Positions 31,542 to 44,135 of a stretch of 64,000 nucleotides of DNA are shown piece by piece; the stretch's first letter is position 1; each line of letters opens with the position of its first letter. The stretch spans positions 62,001-126,000 of the forward strand of contig JAIWNI010000067.1 in assembly GCA_025331435.1 (NCBI GenBank). The letters run 5' to 3'. The position numbers and the translations under genes were made by a program. Source of the stretch: Choanephora cucurbitarum. Taxonomy: Eukaryota; Mucoromycota; Mucoromycetes; Mucorales; Choanephoraceae. The notes beneath the pieces are model-generated. The model was not told where the DNA came from and ran no database searches. It worked only from the letters and a program-made list of their open reading frames with translations.

Positions 31542-32138
31542 TCAGTGCAAGTTGTAGTTCTTTAGCTTTACAAATCTCCAATGAATTACACCAATATATT
31601 GAAGATGTAAAGGTACTGGCGTTTGATCTAGCCTCTTGGGTGGGACGAAGTCAAAGCATGTTAAAGCTACGGTCAGTTGGCTTTTGCTGCTAGAGTCCAG
31701 ATGATAACAGACAGGACGATTGTAAGCATCCGCGAGCATTTGTAGGCAATCAATGCTACCGAATCAAAAGGACTTTCCAGCTGCTTTCCATCGTTTATGG
31801 CGACCATAATGCGTCGATTTATATTCTTTCTTGTGCAAATCAATGCCACATGTGATAATTGTTTTGACTTCATCTGTGATCATTCCAAACGAGCTTCGGT
31901 AGGAGTCTTCGTAGGACATGTCATTCTTTAATTCTTCTAGTGTCACAGAAAGTATAGCACCCTTCGCTTTGGCGGATTGTTCCTTGTCTCCATATAATTG
32001 GTATGCTACTGCTTCAAAATCACAGTAGCCATCACTCTTTGGATTGTAGGTCGGTACAACATCGCTTTAGTTAACACCAACATATAGAGAAGGATCTAAC
32101 TGCTGCTTTCTAAATCCTTCCGTATGAGCAGTTGTCAT
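31542..32138 (-). pseudogene. OTU-type cysteine peptidase pseudogene
   Basis: A 199-codon frame from ATG 32138 to TGA is complete except for two in-frame stops (TAA after LDPSLYVGVN at 32069-32067, and TGA after KRWKAAGKSF). It shows the OTU catalytic block SDGYCDFEAVAYQLYGDKEQ (Asp and nucleophile Cys), a central helical part (TLEELKNDMSYEDSYRSSFG), then ADAYNRPVCYHL and the C-terminal histidine in YIGVIHWRFVKL. OTU enzymes cleave ubiquitin chains. Many stand-alone OTU genes in Mucorales travel with transposons, and this one sits in a transposon-rich segment. It is non-functional as written. Confidence 0.72.
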
Positions 32139-33191
32139 TTTTTGAGGGACGATTATTGTATTCACATATCTATTCAGCGTATAACTAAATAGTATTAATT
32201 CAATACATATTACTTATAGTCATATTTCTTACAACTTGGCAATCGGTATTTAGACTGCAACTATAACTGACTTCAGTACCAACTGAAGTTTAAGGATTAT
32301 ACAGTTTTATTTGGTCAAATCAAAGTACAAAAGAAAAAAGAAAAGGCGTTTATCTACAAGTGCATTTGTAGCAACGGATGTCATAATGGAGTCATTGCTT
32401 ACCTTTTTTCTCTTGATGACCACAATTGTTATATGTGATTGTTGGGCATATACATGATGTAGTTATGTTGAGAGGTATTTCAGATAAATTGACTACCATT
32501 GCATGCATGCCTTATTCCTTTTGATGCTTTCTTTACTTTCTTCTTTCTTTTTATGTCATCTAGATGTTAATGGCTATCAATTGCGGTTAAATTTTGGGGT
32601 GAAACTTTCAACATATATCTACCTTCGAGAAAATTGAGAAAACCGTCAGTTTTAAATGAATTCTTTGCTCTCCTCTCCTTGTAAATATGACTACAGAAGA
32701 TCTGCAAGACACGATGCTTATCTTTTTCATTTGCGTTATTTTATGAAATCGTTATATACAGTCAGTTGCTTTTCAGCTAGCGATAATATCAAGTATTTGT
32801 TTTGGTTAATTGAGAACAAGCTATAAACGCTTAATGATATTGGTTGTAATTTGCTGTTTCTTTGTTGTATTCTTTATATGGATTTCTAGATTCAATTCTG
32901 CAGTTTAAGCAAACGCTTGTCAAATTTGGCTTAACATTTCGCTGCTCTTCCAACGTCAGAGCAGCATTGACAAAAGGTAGGTGAATGAGAAAACTCACAG
33001 AATAGAACAAAATGGCTATAGATAGTCAATCTTTCAACTAGGCAAACTATCGTTAAAAGTAGAAACACTGTACTTTTAGTTCGGTGAAATACGTAGGTTT
33101 AATTTATTCGCATGAATGACAAAATGGATTTTTCCTTTTTTTTTTTAATTCTTTTTGCTTTCTTTTTCTTATAAAACAAAAAGAGATTCTT
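32139..33191. other. AT-rich spacer upstream of HID1
   Basis: About 1.05 kb without recognisable coding sequence or repeats. A T/A-rich stretch just before 33192 probably includes the HID1 promoter. Confidence 0.5.
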
Positions 33192-36009
33192 ATGGGGGCT
33201 ACAGATAGTAAACTTGCCTTTCGAAAAGGCGTATTTCGACTATTTGAAGAGAAAGTAAAGTGTAAACAAGTAACAAATTAGCTACAGCTATACTTATACT
33301 TTATTAGCATATACCCACAAGTGCAGATGACTACTGGACTTTAGTAAATAATTTAAAAAAAAAAAAAGACCGAGATTGAGTTATTAATACAAGCTGATTT
33401 CAGTTTTGGACTCTACCTGAATCTGTGGATGATGTCTATACACTTGTCAGTTCGACAGATATTCGAAAAGCAAGAGATCATGCTATTGAGAATTTAGAGA
33501 CGCTGATAGATAAAGTAAGCCCCTTTTTTTCCTTTTTATAAATAGAACCTGTATGCTCAATAATGTATGATAGATCATGGAACATATGGATCGATTATTA
33601 CAAACAACTGCACCTATTCCGTCAATTCAACTATTAAATTGCTGTCGTGTGCTTACGCGCATTATGCCATACATTTTCGAAAGCCCAGAATGTGCAGAAT
33701 GGGAACACAAATTCTTTTGGACTCCAGACGCGTCAAAAACAAATCCATTACCTCGGGGTGAACATTTGTTATCATGTAAAGCAATACCCCAAAAAAAGCG
33801 ATTGTGTGTGACAAAAGAAAAACTTATACTATTTTTTCTATGATGACTAGTGACACTGCAATCGTTGTTTTTGGCAGGATTTACATTACCTCATACAATG
33901 AGCACAGCGCAGTCTCGAGTGAATTTTGTGATTTGGGAAACAGGTGTAGGTTCATCTACGCCTATCGGCTCTTCACGCGACAACGATTTGAATCGAACCG
34001 AGGTATTACGTCTTTTGACTGTCTTGTTGTCGAAATCGATCTATGTTACACCTGCACATTTAACCACACAAGAGGACCGATGGCTTCATTATATGGTCAG
34101 TAAGACAGAGCGTAAGGTAGTCTTGGCCTTTTTGTGTAGTATGATCAATACAGCCTGCAAATTCAACCCAATGGGCTGGACAGCTGTCCCTTACAATCAT
34201 ATCGTCTTTTCAGATCCTCGTGAACATCTAGTGACACTCTGTTTACGTGGATTACTGATTGTTTTGGATTATCGCCCAACTATAGAGAATGAAGAACATC
34301 AACAACATGAAGATGAAGGGAAAACACAGGAGTCAGTGAGCGAGAATGCATTTCGATATTATCTCTCTAAACTACATCGAGCTCAAGATTTTCAGTTTTC
34401 TATTGACGGTATTTATCGTATCTTAAGTAGCCCTATGCAGGTATGTTCAATAAGAGGCTTTCTTGAACAAAGACATACTGACCCCTTGGATTAGACCTTA
34501 AATAGTTATCTGCCTGGATCATCCAAACGTGTTCGATGTCATGTAGAAATGATGATGTTATGTTGGAAGTTACTTGAAGTGAATAATGTAAGCAAGTTAG
34601 TGTTTGTTGTTCCGAATATGGATATGAAATTCAATGGTATTCATGCTGATTTATCTCAATAGCGTTTTCGAAAGTACTTGATAGAAACAGAAAGAGCATT
34701 GGATTTGATGATTGTCTTGCTTTATTATGCGAGCGAAAACAAATTAGATCCATGTAGGTAGACTTGAGGCTTTCTTGTTTTTTTTGTACTGATGATACAT
34801 TTGGACAGCTCAAGTAGGACTGGTGCGTATGTGCTCTTTTATACTTCAAACACTATCGTCCGACAGAACATTCAGTGTCAAATTAAACAAGCCATTTGAT
34901 GGGCATGGTGCACTCCCAGTCAATATAAAAATACCTAATTTTCATGGTACATATGCTGATTATCTTATTCTTGTAAGTATGATCAAAAAGAGCTTGTAAA
35001 GATGGTTGTTTGGCTGATGCTTGCTTTCTTCTAGACAATTTTCTCTTTAATTGCTTCCTCCCGAGGTGCTCTCTCTACTCTTTATCCTGCCATGATCAAG
35101 ACCATTACCAATATCTCACCTTATCTAAAGCATCTTTCGTCTACTACATCCAATAAATTAGTGGCTCTGTTTGGATCCATGTCAGCTCCTGGCTTTCTAT
35201 TGGCAGACGAACCAAATCATCTCTTGGCTGGTTATCTTCTGGAGGCATTCAATCATATCATTCAATTCCAGTTCTCAAGCAAGTGTGATTAATAACAACC
35301 ATATGCTCTCTTCACTAACTCCTTTCATTCTAGATAACCCACATTTTATCTACGCTGTCTTGCGTAGTCATCGTAAATTTGAGAAATTAGCCGAGTTTAA
35401 TCTAGAGAACGGTCTGATAGAAATCGAGAGGCAGTTAAAGAGACAACAAGAGGATAATCTACAAGAAGGTCATCATGATCTTTCTGAGAAAGCCAAAGGG
35501 AAATTGCCTGAGTCTTTATCGGGCGGATCTAGTGGTATTAATACACCTCAACGACAACCCAGTGTATCTTCCATTGGATCCATGGCATTGCCTGGTGCAA
35601 AAAATGGATTTATACCAACAGATGAATGGGTAAGATAACAATAGGAATGAAAGCACTCTATGCGCTAACTCTATAAATACAGATTCAGCAATGGCATTCA
35701 AAATTACCTTTGGAAATCATTATGACCTTAATTCATGAACTCAAGAGTCAATTAGAGTCTCAACAAAGTCATGAGCAACTTTTAGAATTCCTGACGAACG
35801 TATCTACAGACAAGCTACCACCTGCTCATCCCGTAGTGATCCGTAAATTCCAATGGTCAGAGCCTTCAGTAATCTGGTTTCGCAGTATGTTATGGGGACA
35901 GGCTTATGTTGCCTCTGTATCGAGTTATGGACCTTGGAACAATACTCAAGTCAAATTATTTCACATCAAGCAACCTCAACCTTCTTCTTCTTCTATAGAG
36001 ACTTCATAA
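33192..36009 (+). CDS. HID1: HID1 family protein (Golgi/dense-core vesicle sorting)
   Basis: Conserved eukaryotic HID1 (PF12722; related to yeast Ecm30), a peripheral Golgi/TGN protein for secretory cargo sorting. Eleven exons (33192-33254, 33308-33343, 33404-33514, 33574-33775, 33851-34440, 34495-34587, 34663-34753, 34809-34972, 35035-35278, 35334-35629, 35683-36009) give 738 aa, near the family length. It starts MGATDSKLAFRKGVFRLFEE; Gly2 with Ser6 fits N-myristoylation, as in human HID1. Other landmarks are DDYWTLFWTLPESVDDVY, HKFFW, FLAGFTLPHTMSTAQSRVNF, VIWETGVGSS, SSRGALSTLYPAMIKTI and a C-terminal RKFQWSEPSVIWFRSMLWG. Intron 9 (35279-35333) uses a GC donor (A|GCAAGT), the only choice that keeps frame. 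It converges on TRP2 with 39 bp between stops. Confidence 0.93.
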
Positions 36010-36048
36010 AGTTATACACGAAAAAAAGAATTGTACATTTTATTATTG

Positions 36049-37646
36049 TTATTGTTGCTGTTGTTGTTGTTGATATAATTTGCGTTCACATTGATCAATG
36101 GTAGCTAAATTAGAGCCCATCTTGTTCATGGTTTCTTGGTATTCGTCTTCTTCCACTGAATCATAGACAATACCACCACCTGCTTGCAAGTAAGCAACTT
36201 GATCCTTAAACACCATAGTACGAATAGCAATACATGTATCTAAATCACCAGAATAATCGAAATGACCTACAGCACCAGCATAAATACCTCGCTTTTGCTT
36301 TTCCAGACCACGAATCAATTCGACAGCACGGATCTTGGGTGCACCTGAAACAGTACCGGCAGGGAAGATAGCACGGAAGGCATCAAAAGGAGTTTGATCA
36401 TCACGTAATTGGCCCGAGACATTGGAGACGATATGCATCACATGGGAATAGTATTCAATCTGCATCAGGCGATCTACCTTGACAGATTCAGGACGACAAA
36501 TACGATTGATATCATTACGACCGAGATCGACCAACATCACATGCTCAGCAATTTCCTTGGGATCCTTTAGTAGATCGTCAGCCAGTGCCTGATCCTCTTC
36601 TGTTGTCTTGCCTCGCTTACGTGTGCCTGCAATAGGATGGGTATAGGCTTTGCCATCTTGCACTTTGGTCAACATCTCAGGTGAGGCACCAACAATAGTA
36701 AATTCTTTCAGATTCATATAGAACATGTAAGGTGAAGGATTCAAGGAACGTAAATGGCGGTACACATTAAAGGGATGTAAGTCAGTAGGTCGAGCGAGTC
36801 GTTGAGAGGGTACAGCCTGAAAGATATCGCCCTCTTTGATATGATGTTTTAGTTGAGACACAAATCCCATGTAACCTTCTTTGCCTACATTAGAGACTGC
36901 TTGTTTGCCCAAGGTGATCGGGCCCTGAGGAACAGGTGGAATGCGTTCTTGATTCAGTAAACAAAGTGTGGTCTCGATCTCTTCTGCTGCCTTTCGATAT
37001 TCGCGAGCGACTTCTTCAGGTTCAGTAACATCGCTTCTGAAATGAGAGACAACATTTACTATTTGTCTTACACGATCAAAGATAACCAGTGTATCACACA
37101 TCATAAAGATAGCATCCGGAATGCCGAGTGGATCCTCTAATTCACCTTGAATACTAGGTTCAAAGTATTGATAACAATCAAACCCAACATAGCCTACAGC
37201 ACCACCTATGATATCCAGTGTTAAAGCAACTAGGCTATACTCTCCTTATTAGTTTACCTGTAAAGCTAGGAAGACCGGGTATCTTGACATATTTAATATG
37301 CTCCAATTCTTTCTGAATAGGAATGAGAGGATCGCCATTGATTTTTTCATCAGAGCCCACTCGAATTAATTTATAAGGGTCTAAAAAGTAATTTTCAGTA
37401 TAAAGCGTAACACTTTACTTTCTATCTCTTACCAGAACCAATGAACGAATAACGACTGATGTTTTCACCACCTTCTACTGATTCAAAAAGGAAAGAATAA
37501 TCACAACGGTCTGCTACTTTGAGGTAAGCAGAGACAGGTGTCAAGAAGTCTGCTTCTAATTCTGCATAAATAGGAATCGTATTGCCCTTGCCGGAACTGA
37601 CAATTTCTTGAACTTCTTCTAATGTAGGCTTTAACTGGAGTGACAT
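36049..37646 (-). CDS. TRP2: Anthranilate synthase component I
   Basis: Catalyses chorismate plus glutamine (or ammonia) to anthranilate, the first committed step of tryptophan synthesis; it partners with the TrpG-type glutaminase. Three exons (37646-37433, 37380-37258, 37205-36049) give 497 aa, typical for fungi. The N-terminal domain has [20 protein letters not shown] with [18 protein letters not shown], including the LLES-type feedback-binding segment. The chorismate-binding domain has [75 protein letters not shown] and [11 protein letters not shown]. Seven Gln end the protein. A perfect TGACTCA lies 164 bp before the ATG. Confidence 0.97.
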
Positions 37647-37809
37647 AGTTATAGCGAGATATAAATATAAAGTGGTGTTGAAAAGAAAAAGTGGGAGAGA
37701 GAGAAAAAAAAAAAGAGAAAGTTGATAGGTTCATGTCAACTTTGTAACGAAAAAAAAACTCAGTCATCTCTATTTCAAAATTCTAATTTGATATGTAGCT
37801 TACATTAAA

Positions 37810-37816
37810 TGACTCA
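37810..37816. promoter_or_regulatory. Gcn4/Cpc1-type site (TGACTCA) in TRP2 promoter
   Basis: An exact 7-bp AP-1/Gcn4 consensus sits 164 bp upstream of the TRP2 start codon. A one-off variant (TGACTGAGT on the minus strand, 37758-37766) lies between it and the gene. In ascomycetes Gcn4/Cpc1 induces TRP genes through such elements under amino-acid starvation. The match is seen; the function is inferred. Confidence 0.6.
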
Positions 37817-37831
37817 CATTAGCACAGAAAC

Positions 37832-37837
37832 CACGTG
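37832..37837. promoter_or_regulatory. E-box CACGTG in the TRP2 upstream region
   Basis: A palindromic bHLH-type site (Cbf1/Pho4 class) 15 bp beyond the TGACTCA element. It lies in a 361-bp spacer with the stop side of the GNAT gene at its other end, so it can only serve TRP2. A single hexamer is weak evidence. Confidence 0.3.
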
Positions 37838-38007
37838 ACTTTCTCGCTTTTTTTTTTGTTTATTTTTCAAAGACAAACTAAGAGACTAAAATGAACAAGG
37901 GAAAGAACATAAGTGAAAGAAAGAAACCAAGATGGCTATAGTAATTATTAAATAGAATAAGATGAATCATATCAATCGGTTTATAGGCGATAAGACCGAC
38001 AAGTATT

Positions 38008-38916
38008 TTATGCTGTATTTTGATTAGCCGAAAACAAGATCCGAGCTGCTTCACCTGTCAATTGGTAACCGAGCTCAGAGTACAAGTTCTTGTAAGGGTC
38101 TCTTGTATGCAAGACAAAGAGAGTCACGTAATCAAACTCCTTCAAGAGCAGTTCTGACAATAGACCAACACACAGAGAAGCATAGTGGTAACCTCGATAA
38201 GCAGGTGGGGTATAGACAAAGGCGATAGAACATCCAGATAAAGTAGGTCGTCGTTTCCATGCCATACTGACAGGTGCACCTACTTGATCGCAAAGAACGT
38301 AGATAAACTTATCCTTCATGGATTGTTGAACCAATTCGGTAACTGAGTGCAGATTTTGATCCACCTTCAATTCCTTCATGAATGCCTGTAACCATGGTAT
38401 GATGCAGGTATCAACTAGATCTTCAGTAGCCAGTTTGAGTTTACCAGCAGTAGGCACATGAGGCAGCTTCAGCGAAGGTGCCCGGCGATACATAGTTTGT
38501 GACCACACTCGGTCCATGGCTAGGAAAGGTACATCTATAATAGAACTATAGCAAGACTCCAAATGTCTTAAGGCAGGTTGAAAGGCATGCATAAACGATA
38601 CCTGTGTGCGGATAGCAGGCTGTTTGGAGGTCAGATCTGAGAGAGCAAGATCCATGGCTTCTTTGCAATGGGATTCAGACACATGAGACGCATACAACAC
38701 ACTATTGTTGAACCAAACAAGAGCCAAGATCAATTGATTTTTTTCCTTGTCCCAGACTGCATTACCATAGAAGGGTAATCCTTCCTTAACTGCACTTTGT
38801 GTTGAAATGAGTAGAAAGATATTTTGTACTTCATGTAAAGAAAGTTCAGACAGATTATCGTCTAGAAACTCTTGTGCTGAATTATACAATCGAAGAGAGA
38901 ATTGGCTTTTCGTCAT
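38008..38916 (-). CDS. GNAT-family N-acetyltransferase
   Basis: An intronless 302-aa protein. The C-terminal part carries a GNAT acetyl-CoA fold: KFIYVLCDQVGAPVSMAWKR (strands beta3-beta4), then SIAFVYTPPAYRGYHYASLC with the R-G-Y-H-Y-A pyrophosphate-binding loop, LLSELLLKEFDYVTLFVL, and DPYKNLYSELGYQLTGE as the typical last motif. The N-terminal 130 residues resemble the GCN5-like N-acyltransferase-type N domain found in many fungal proteins. The ATG at 38916 (MTKSQFSLRLYNS) was chosen. The frame extends 28 codons upstream through a hydrophobic stretch, but only from a TTG. The substrate is unknown. Confidence 0.85.
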   Translation of the reverse strand: MTKSQFSLRLYNSAQEFLDDNLSELSLHEVQNIFLLISTQSAVKEGLPFYGNAVWDKEKNQLILALVWFNNSVLYASHVSESHCKEAMDLALSDLTSKQPAIRTQVSFMHAFQPALRHLESCYSSIIDVPFLAMDRVWSQTMYRRAPSLKLPHVPTAGKLKLATEDLVDTCIIPWLQAFMKELKVDQNLHSVTELVQQSMKDKFIYVLCDQVGAPVSMAWKRRPTLSGCSIAFVYTPPAYRGYHYASLCVGLLSELLLKEFDYVTLFVLHTRDPYKNLYSELGYQLTGEAARILFSANQNTA

Positions 38917-40050
38917 TATAGAAAGAAGATACAAAAGTATAAAGAAAAGTAGTCTGTATGTGTATTTATTGGAAATCAACAATAAAAGTCTGCGCACCAA
39001 GATTGTGCAACAAAATCTTGCTAACTACCTGCGTAGGTACTCAATTAACCAATGATAGCTTGCTGTTCTTGGTGCCTGAATATGACAATTATGCAGTAAA
39101 ATATTTTGGACAAATCAAATGCGCAGGAAGTGACTTGAAAACGAATTCAATTGCAATTGACATGATGAATAAGTTACAATAGCCTCATTTCGACGACTAC
39201 ATATGATGCAATGGAAACTTTACGACTAAGGAGATACTAATAGTACAACTCTTTGAGCTGCTTGTAGTATCCTCTGCTTTTCTCTTCTCCAAAATAAGTC
39301 ACAGTAATAGCGAAGTCTGTGAGGGACAAAGCAATAGTGTAACGTTACAAAAGAATTTACAGTCAAAAATGGGAAAGATGTACCTTTGAACACCAGATTT
39401 CCGCAGTCAGTTTTTTTCTGTTTGTTTTGTTTGACAAGATGCTTCATCATTCAGTCCATGTTCATATCAGTTTCTTTTGATTTGTTCAAAGGATCAATAC
39501 AACACCGCTGTTACAAACTGTATTGCATGAGCGTAGAAGGACCCTAAGTCTGTCGTAGAATAGATTTTTGTTTAGAGACCGACAAGTGGTTGATTCCCTG
39601 CTACGAAAGCAGACGGTGCGACCTTAAGGCTTGACGATTTCAAAAATTATGAAAGCTAATTTTGAAATTTGATTTCTTTGGTCTTATGATTAGTCAGGAT
39701 GAGTAAACAGTAAAATTAAGTGAGTGAATCAGGCTATTGAACTAAACAACTAACTATAGACGCATAATAATTTGAATACAATTTAATAGTCTCTCTCTTT
39801 CTCTCTTTTTCTCTGTCTTTTCAGAGTGTGATAGGAACTCAGTTATTAGCTGTATACAAGCACTGTCTTTTCTTTTCCAAAATTCAAATAGAAAAAAAAA
39901 ATAGAACAACTCTAAGCTGTTTATGCAGAAAAGCTATATGCAATCTTTTCTTTACTCAAATATTCACTTTCTACAATTACTTTTTCTCCACTCTTGCATG
40001 TCTCTGTTCTGTTTTATTGATTTTCCACAAAGAAAAAAAGAAAGAAAATC
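38917..40050. other. Intergenic, nothing recognised
   Basis: About 1.1 kb. Contains a pyrimidine tract at 39792-39824 and short frames of under 95 codons with no domains. The stretch near 39560-39640 has some internal pairing but no tRNA boxes. Confidence 0.5.
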
Positions 40051-40917
40051 CTACGCAAGAGCAGCCTGTCTCTCCCTCTCTTCTTGTTCGGCAGCAGCAC
40101 GGGCAATAATGCGCTCAATTTCGGATTGTCTTTCAGCCATTTTAATTCGGTTCTGTTTGATGTTGAAATAATGCCTTAACAACAATGTGCTCACCACTGT
40201 GATGGTACCCAAGACAACCATGACGACCAACATGTAAATATTCGAATAATAAACAACATCATCTACGTCATCCAGTGCATTGATTAAAGCTACACGCACC
40301 AGAAATTCACTGATTAGACCAAGACCCCAGATACCAGTCAGGCCACGTAGAAACCAACGGAAGGTACTGTAGTGATGCCAAAACCAATCCCAATGATCGA
40401 GCACAGTCGTACGTTGCATCAGTGAATTACTTGATACAGCAATCTGACGGGCCACATAAAACATAAAGGGTCGCAAGAAATGGTGGCCCCAACGGAGAGG
40501 CAACATGGTGATCAAGAGCATGAGACCCATGGCCAGTGTCATAGCAGATTCTCTTAGCAGATAGAGTTTTGGATCCGATTGGACAAAGGCAAGGATGGCG
40601 GAGACAACAAAACCCATTAGCATCAAGACACCCATCATATCTACCTTACGTTCTCGATAACCCTTATACATTACTGTCATAGCTGTAGGTACACCTGCCA
40701 ACAAAAGAGCTAGAAGAGGCGAAGTGAACTCTCTGAGAACATAGTATAAGACAATAGGCAAGACAAGCTCAAAAATCATATGCACCACCATGCCTACGAA
40801 GGCCCTCAAGATAGATCGACGGTTCGGTAAAGAAGACCTGAAAAAAGTCGGTACTCTATGAACATGGCGCACTTTTTTCTTATTTAATAAAGGTGTTGAA
40901 TCTTTAGGTATACTCAT
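40051..40917 (-). CDS. Multi-pass membrane protein, VC0807-like
   Basis: An intronless 288-aa protein. After a basic N terminus there are about six hydrophobic segments: AFVGMVVHMIFELVLPIVLY, SPLLALLLAGVPTAMTVMY, MMGVLMLMGFVVSAILAFV, AMTLAMGLMLLITMLP, GIWGLGLISEFLVRVALI and IYMLVVMVVLGTITVVSTLL. The tail is a charged amphipathic helix rich in Glu/Arg/Ala. The pattern (LPIVLYY, GVPT, YRERKVDMMG, DPKLYLLRES) matches the VC0807/intracellular-septation-A-like proteins common in fungi, whose biochemical role is unknown. Confidence 0.8.
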   Translation of the reverse strand: MSIPKDSTPLLNKKKVRHVHRVPTFFRSSLPNRRSILRAFVGMVVHMIFELVLPIVLYYVLREFTSPLLALLLAGVPTAMTVMYKGYRERKVDMMGVLMLMGFVVSAILAFVQSDPKLYLLRESAMTLAMGLMLLITMLPLRWGHHFLRPFMFYVARQIAVSSNSLMQRTTVLDHWDWFWHHYSTFRWFLRGLTGIWGLGLISEFLVRVALINALDDVDDVVYYSNIYMLVVMVVLGTITVVSTLLLRHYFNIKQNRIKMAERQSEIERIIARAAAEQEERERQAALA

Positions 40918-41070
40918 TTTTGAAAAAGAATAGATGAAAGAAAAAAGAGAGGGAAGAGAGAGAGGGGGGGGGGGAGTGGCGAAAAATAAGGTACAATTTC
41001 ATTTCCTTTCTTTTTTTTTTTAAAACGGAGCCATAATCATACAAAAAAAAATTGCATAAAATTAAAGATG

Positions 41071-43062
41071 TCACATAGATCGTCTACTATTATTTGTATT
41101 ATTGGATGGAGCAGGCTGAGGTGTCTGTTTCTTCATGCCTACAACACCACCACTCATAGATGCACTTTGTACATTTGTTGTTGTTGTCTTGCGTCGCATG
41201 ATATTTGTGAAAGTACCACTGTTTGCCTTTTTCTTCTTTGATACCATGGCAGGACTGGCATCTTTACTGTTGACATGAAGACGTTGAGCATGGCCCACAA
41301 TACAGCTAATCAAATCATTGTAAGTCTCTGAATCCATCTTGAGTTGTTCGCGTTGATCCAGAAGGTGATCTAGATAGTCGGCTGCTTGTCTCTGAAGTCG
41401 GCTGAGTTCAATCACCATGGCATTTAATTTGACATCAGGGAAAATACGAATGGTTTCTTCATAAAGTAAGGTTAACCCAGCTATCTTTAACTCACTCGAC
41501 ACGTCTTTACCTTCTGTTAGCTCACAATAAGCTCTAGCAATATCAATATCCAGTTCCATCTCTTGATCTGCTTCTTTCTTGGCTTCTCTTGTGCCTTCAT
41601 CCATCTTGTCTGTCATCACACGTAATCCATTGTTGGTATTGGGTGAGACAGATGCAGGTCTTGGAGGTGTCTGAAGGCGAGGAGAGGCGGGATTGGAAGA
41701 AGGAGAAGGTGGAGATGAGACACGCTTGACATCTGCGGATTGTCTGAGTGGTTTCTTAGAGGGTATTTTGGATTTATCATCATAGTTTAATGTGACACCT
41801 AAAGCATGCAAGTAGGCCTTGTTGGTCTCTGATCGAATCCATTGAAATTGGCCTACAGCACCTGTAATTGGATTATAGAAGGCTGTCTCATGCGATAGTT
41901 TGTTCCACAAGTCTTGACTTGAGAGAAAGGGTTAGGTATGGTGGTAATATGGGAATTTCAGTTGTTACCTGCAAGGTGTCACTAGAATATCATGCTTATT
42001 TTCATTTAATTCAATAGGCGAAGATACAGACCAGTCTTGATCTTTGTGCCATATACGATTCAGATAGCCATGGATAAAATCAGGCAGTTGATCCGGATCA
42101 TTGTTCAACATATCCACATACACATCAGCTTCTGTTGGTGTCCTTGGTGGAGGTACTTCTTTTGTTTCTTGCTCAAAGTCATCAAAATCACCAAAGTCAT
42201 CGTCATTTTGATTGTCAGCATCTACAAATCCATTGTCATCAAATTCACCAAAATCATCAAAGTCATCATTCTGACCATCGTTTGGCTTATCAAATTCATC
42301 AAACTCGTCTTTATCATTAAAGTCATCAAATTCATCCTTTTGTGTTTCATCAAAATTGCCGAGTTCTCTGTCTATATTTGCTTGGTTGTTATCAAATTCC
42401 TCGAAGTCATTCTCTTGGGTGTCTTCATCAAATCCTTCAAAGTCATTCTGTTGTATGTCTTGGTGGTTGTCAGAATCTTCGAAATCACTCTTCTGTGTAT
42501 CTCGGTGATCGTCAAATTCCTCAAAGTCGTTCTTTTGTATTTCATTATCAAAGCTACTAAACTCTTTATTCCGTGTGCTTTCAAACTCATCAAAGTTGTC
42601 TTTCTGTTCCTCTTCCTTTGTGTTGTCAAAACTGCCGAGTTCTTTTTCCTGTACACTATCAAACTCGTCCTCTGATGCGTTTTCAAGCGCATCTTTTTGT
42701 GTATGTTCAGTCTCCTCTGACTGCATGCTATTCTTCTTTTGATTATCTTCTGTGTGTACATCACTGGTTTCGTTATCTGCAGACTCTATATCAACATTCT
42801 CATTTCTGTCCGTATCTTCCTCTTCTGTACTCAAATCATCTATCTGACTATGGTTGGACTGGTTTTCAAGTGGGTCTGACTGATGTACTTCATGTTTCTT
42901 TTGAGTGTCTTTTGATGTTAGCTGAACATGGTCATCCTGTGTTGTAAAGTTCATATCAAGCAAGTCATGAACAACAGGCTTTACTGGTTCCATCTCTGAA
43001 CTTATTTGAGTATCACTTAGGTCTATCAGTTGATCTAAAGTATTCTCTTGTTCTGTAGTCAT
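41071..43062 (-). CDS. Aftiphilin-like clathrin accessory protein
   Basis: Two exons (43062-41969, 41917-41071) give 646 aa. The N-terminal half is acidic and disordered with many short aromatic repeats of the type F(D/E)EFD and (D)DFGDFDDF, which resemble motifs that bind the gamma-ear of AP-1/GGA adaptors. After residue about 310 is a conserved patch: TEADVYVDMLNNDPDQLPDF, SQDLWNKLSHETAFYNP, and QFQWIRSETNKAYLHALGV. This matches the clathrin-binding C-terminal domain of aftiphilin (PF15045). The rest has Ser/Pro-rich linkers and a helical segment (LTLLYEETIRIFPDVKLNAM). It probably acts in trans-Golgi/endosome clathrin traffic. The splice S|QD restores the conserved block. Confidence 0.83.
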
Positions 43063-43161
43063 CACTGTATAAGGTAGATAGAATAGGTTGGTGAGGGAGT
43101 TTATTTAAAAAGAAAAAAAAAAAGAAAGACGAAACAAAAGACGGGACTTGAATATACTTGT

Positions 43162-44135
<974 letters not shown>

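Noticed and set aside
38917..39000. 28-residue hydrophobic N-terminal extension of the GNAT protein
   Set aside because: Would need a TTG start; the downstream ATG has the conserved beginning of the domain.
39560..39640. Possible tRNA-like fold
   Set aside because: No B box (GTTCRANNC) and no consistent acceptor stem.
42037..42675. 212-codon plus-strand hydrophobic frame
   Set aside because: Antisense shadow of the acidic FDEFD repeats of the aftiphilin-like gene.
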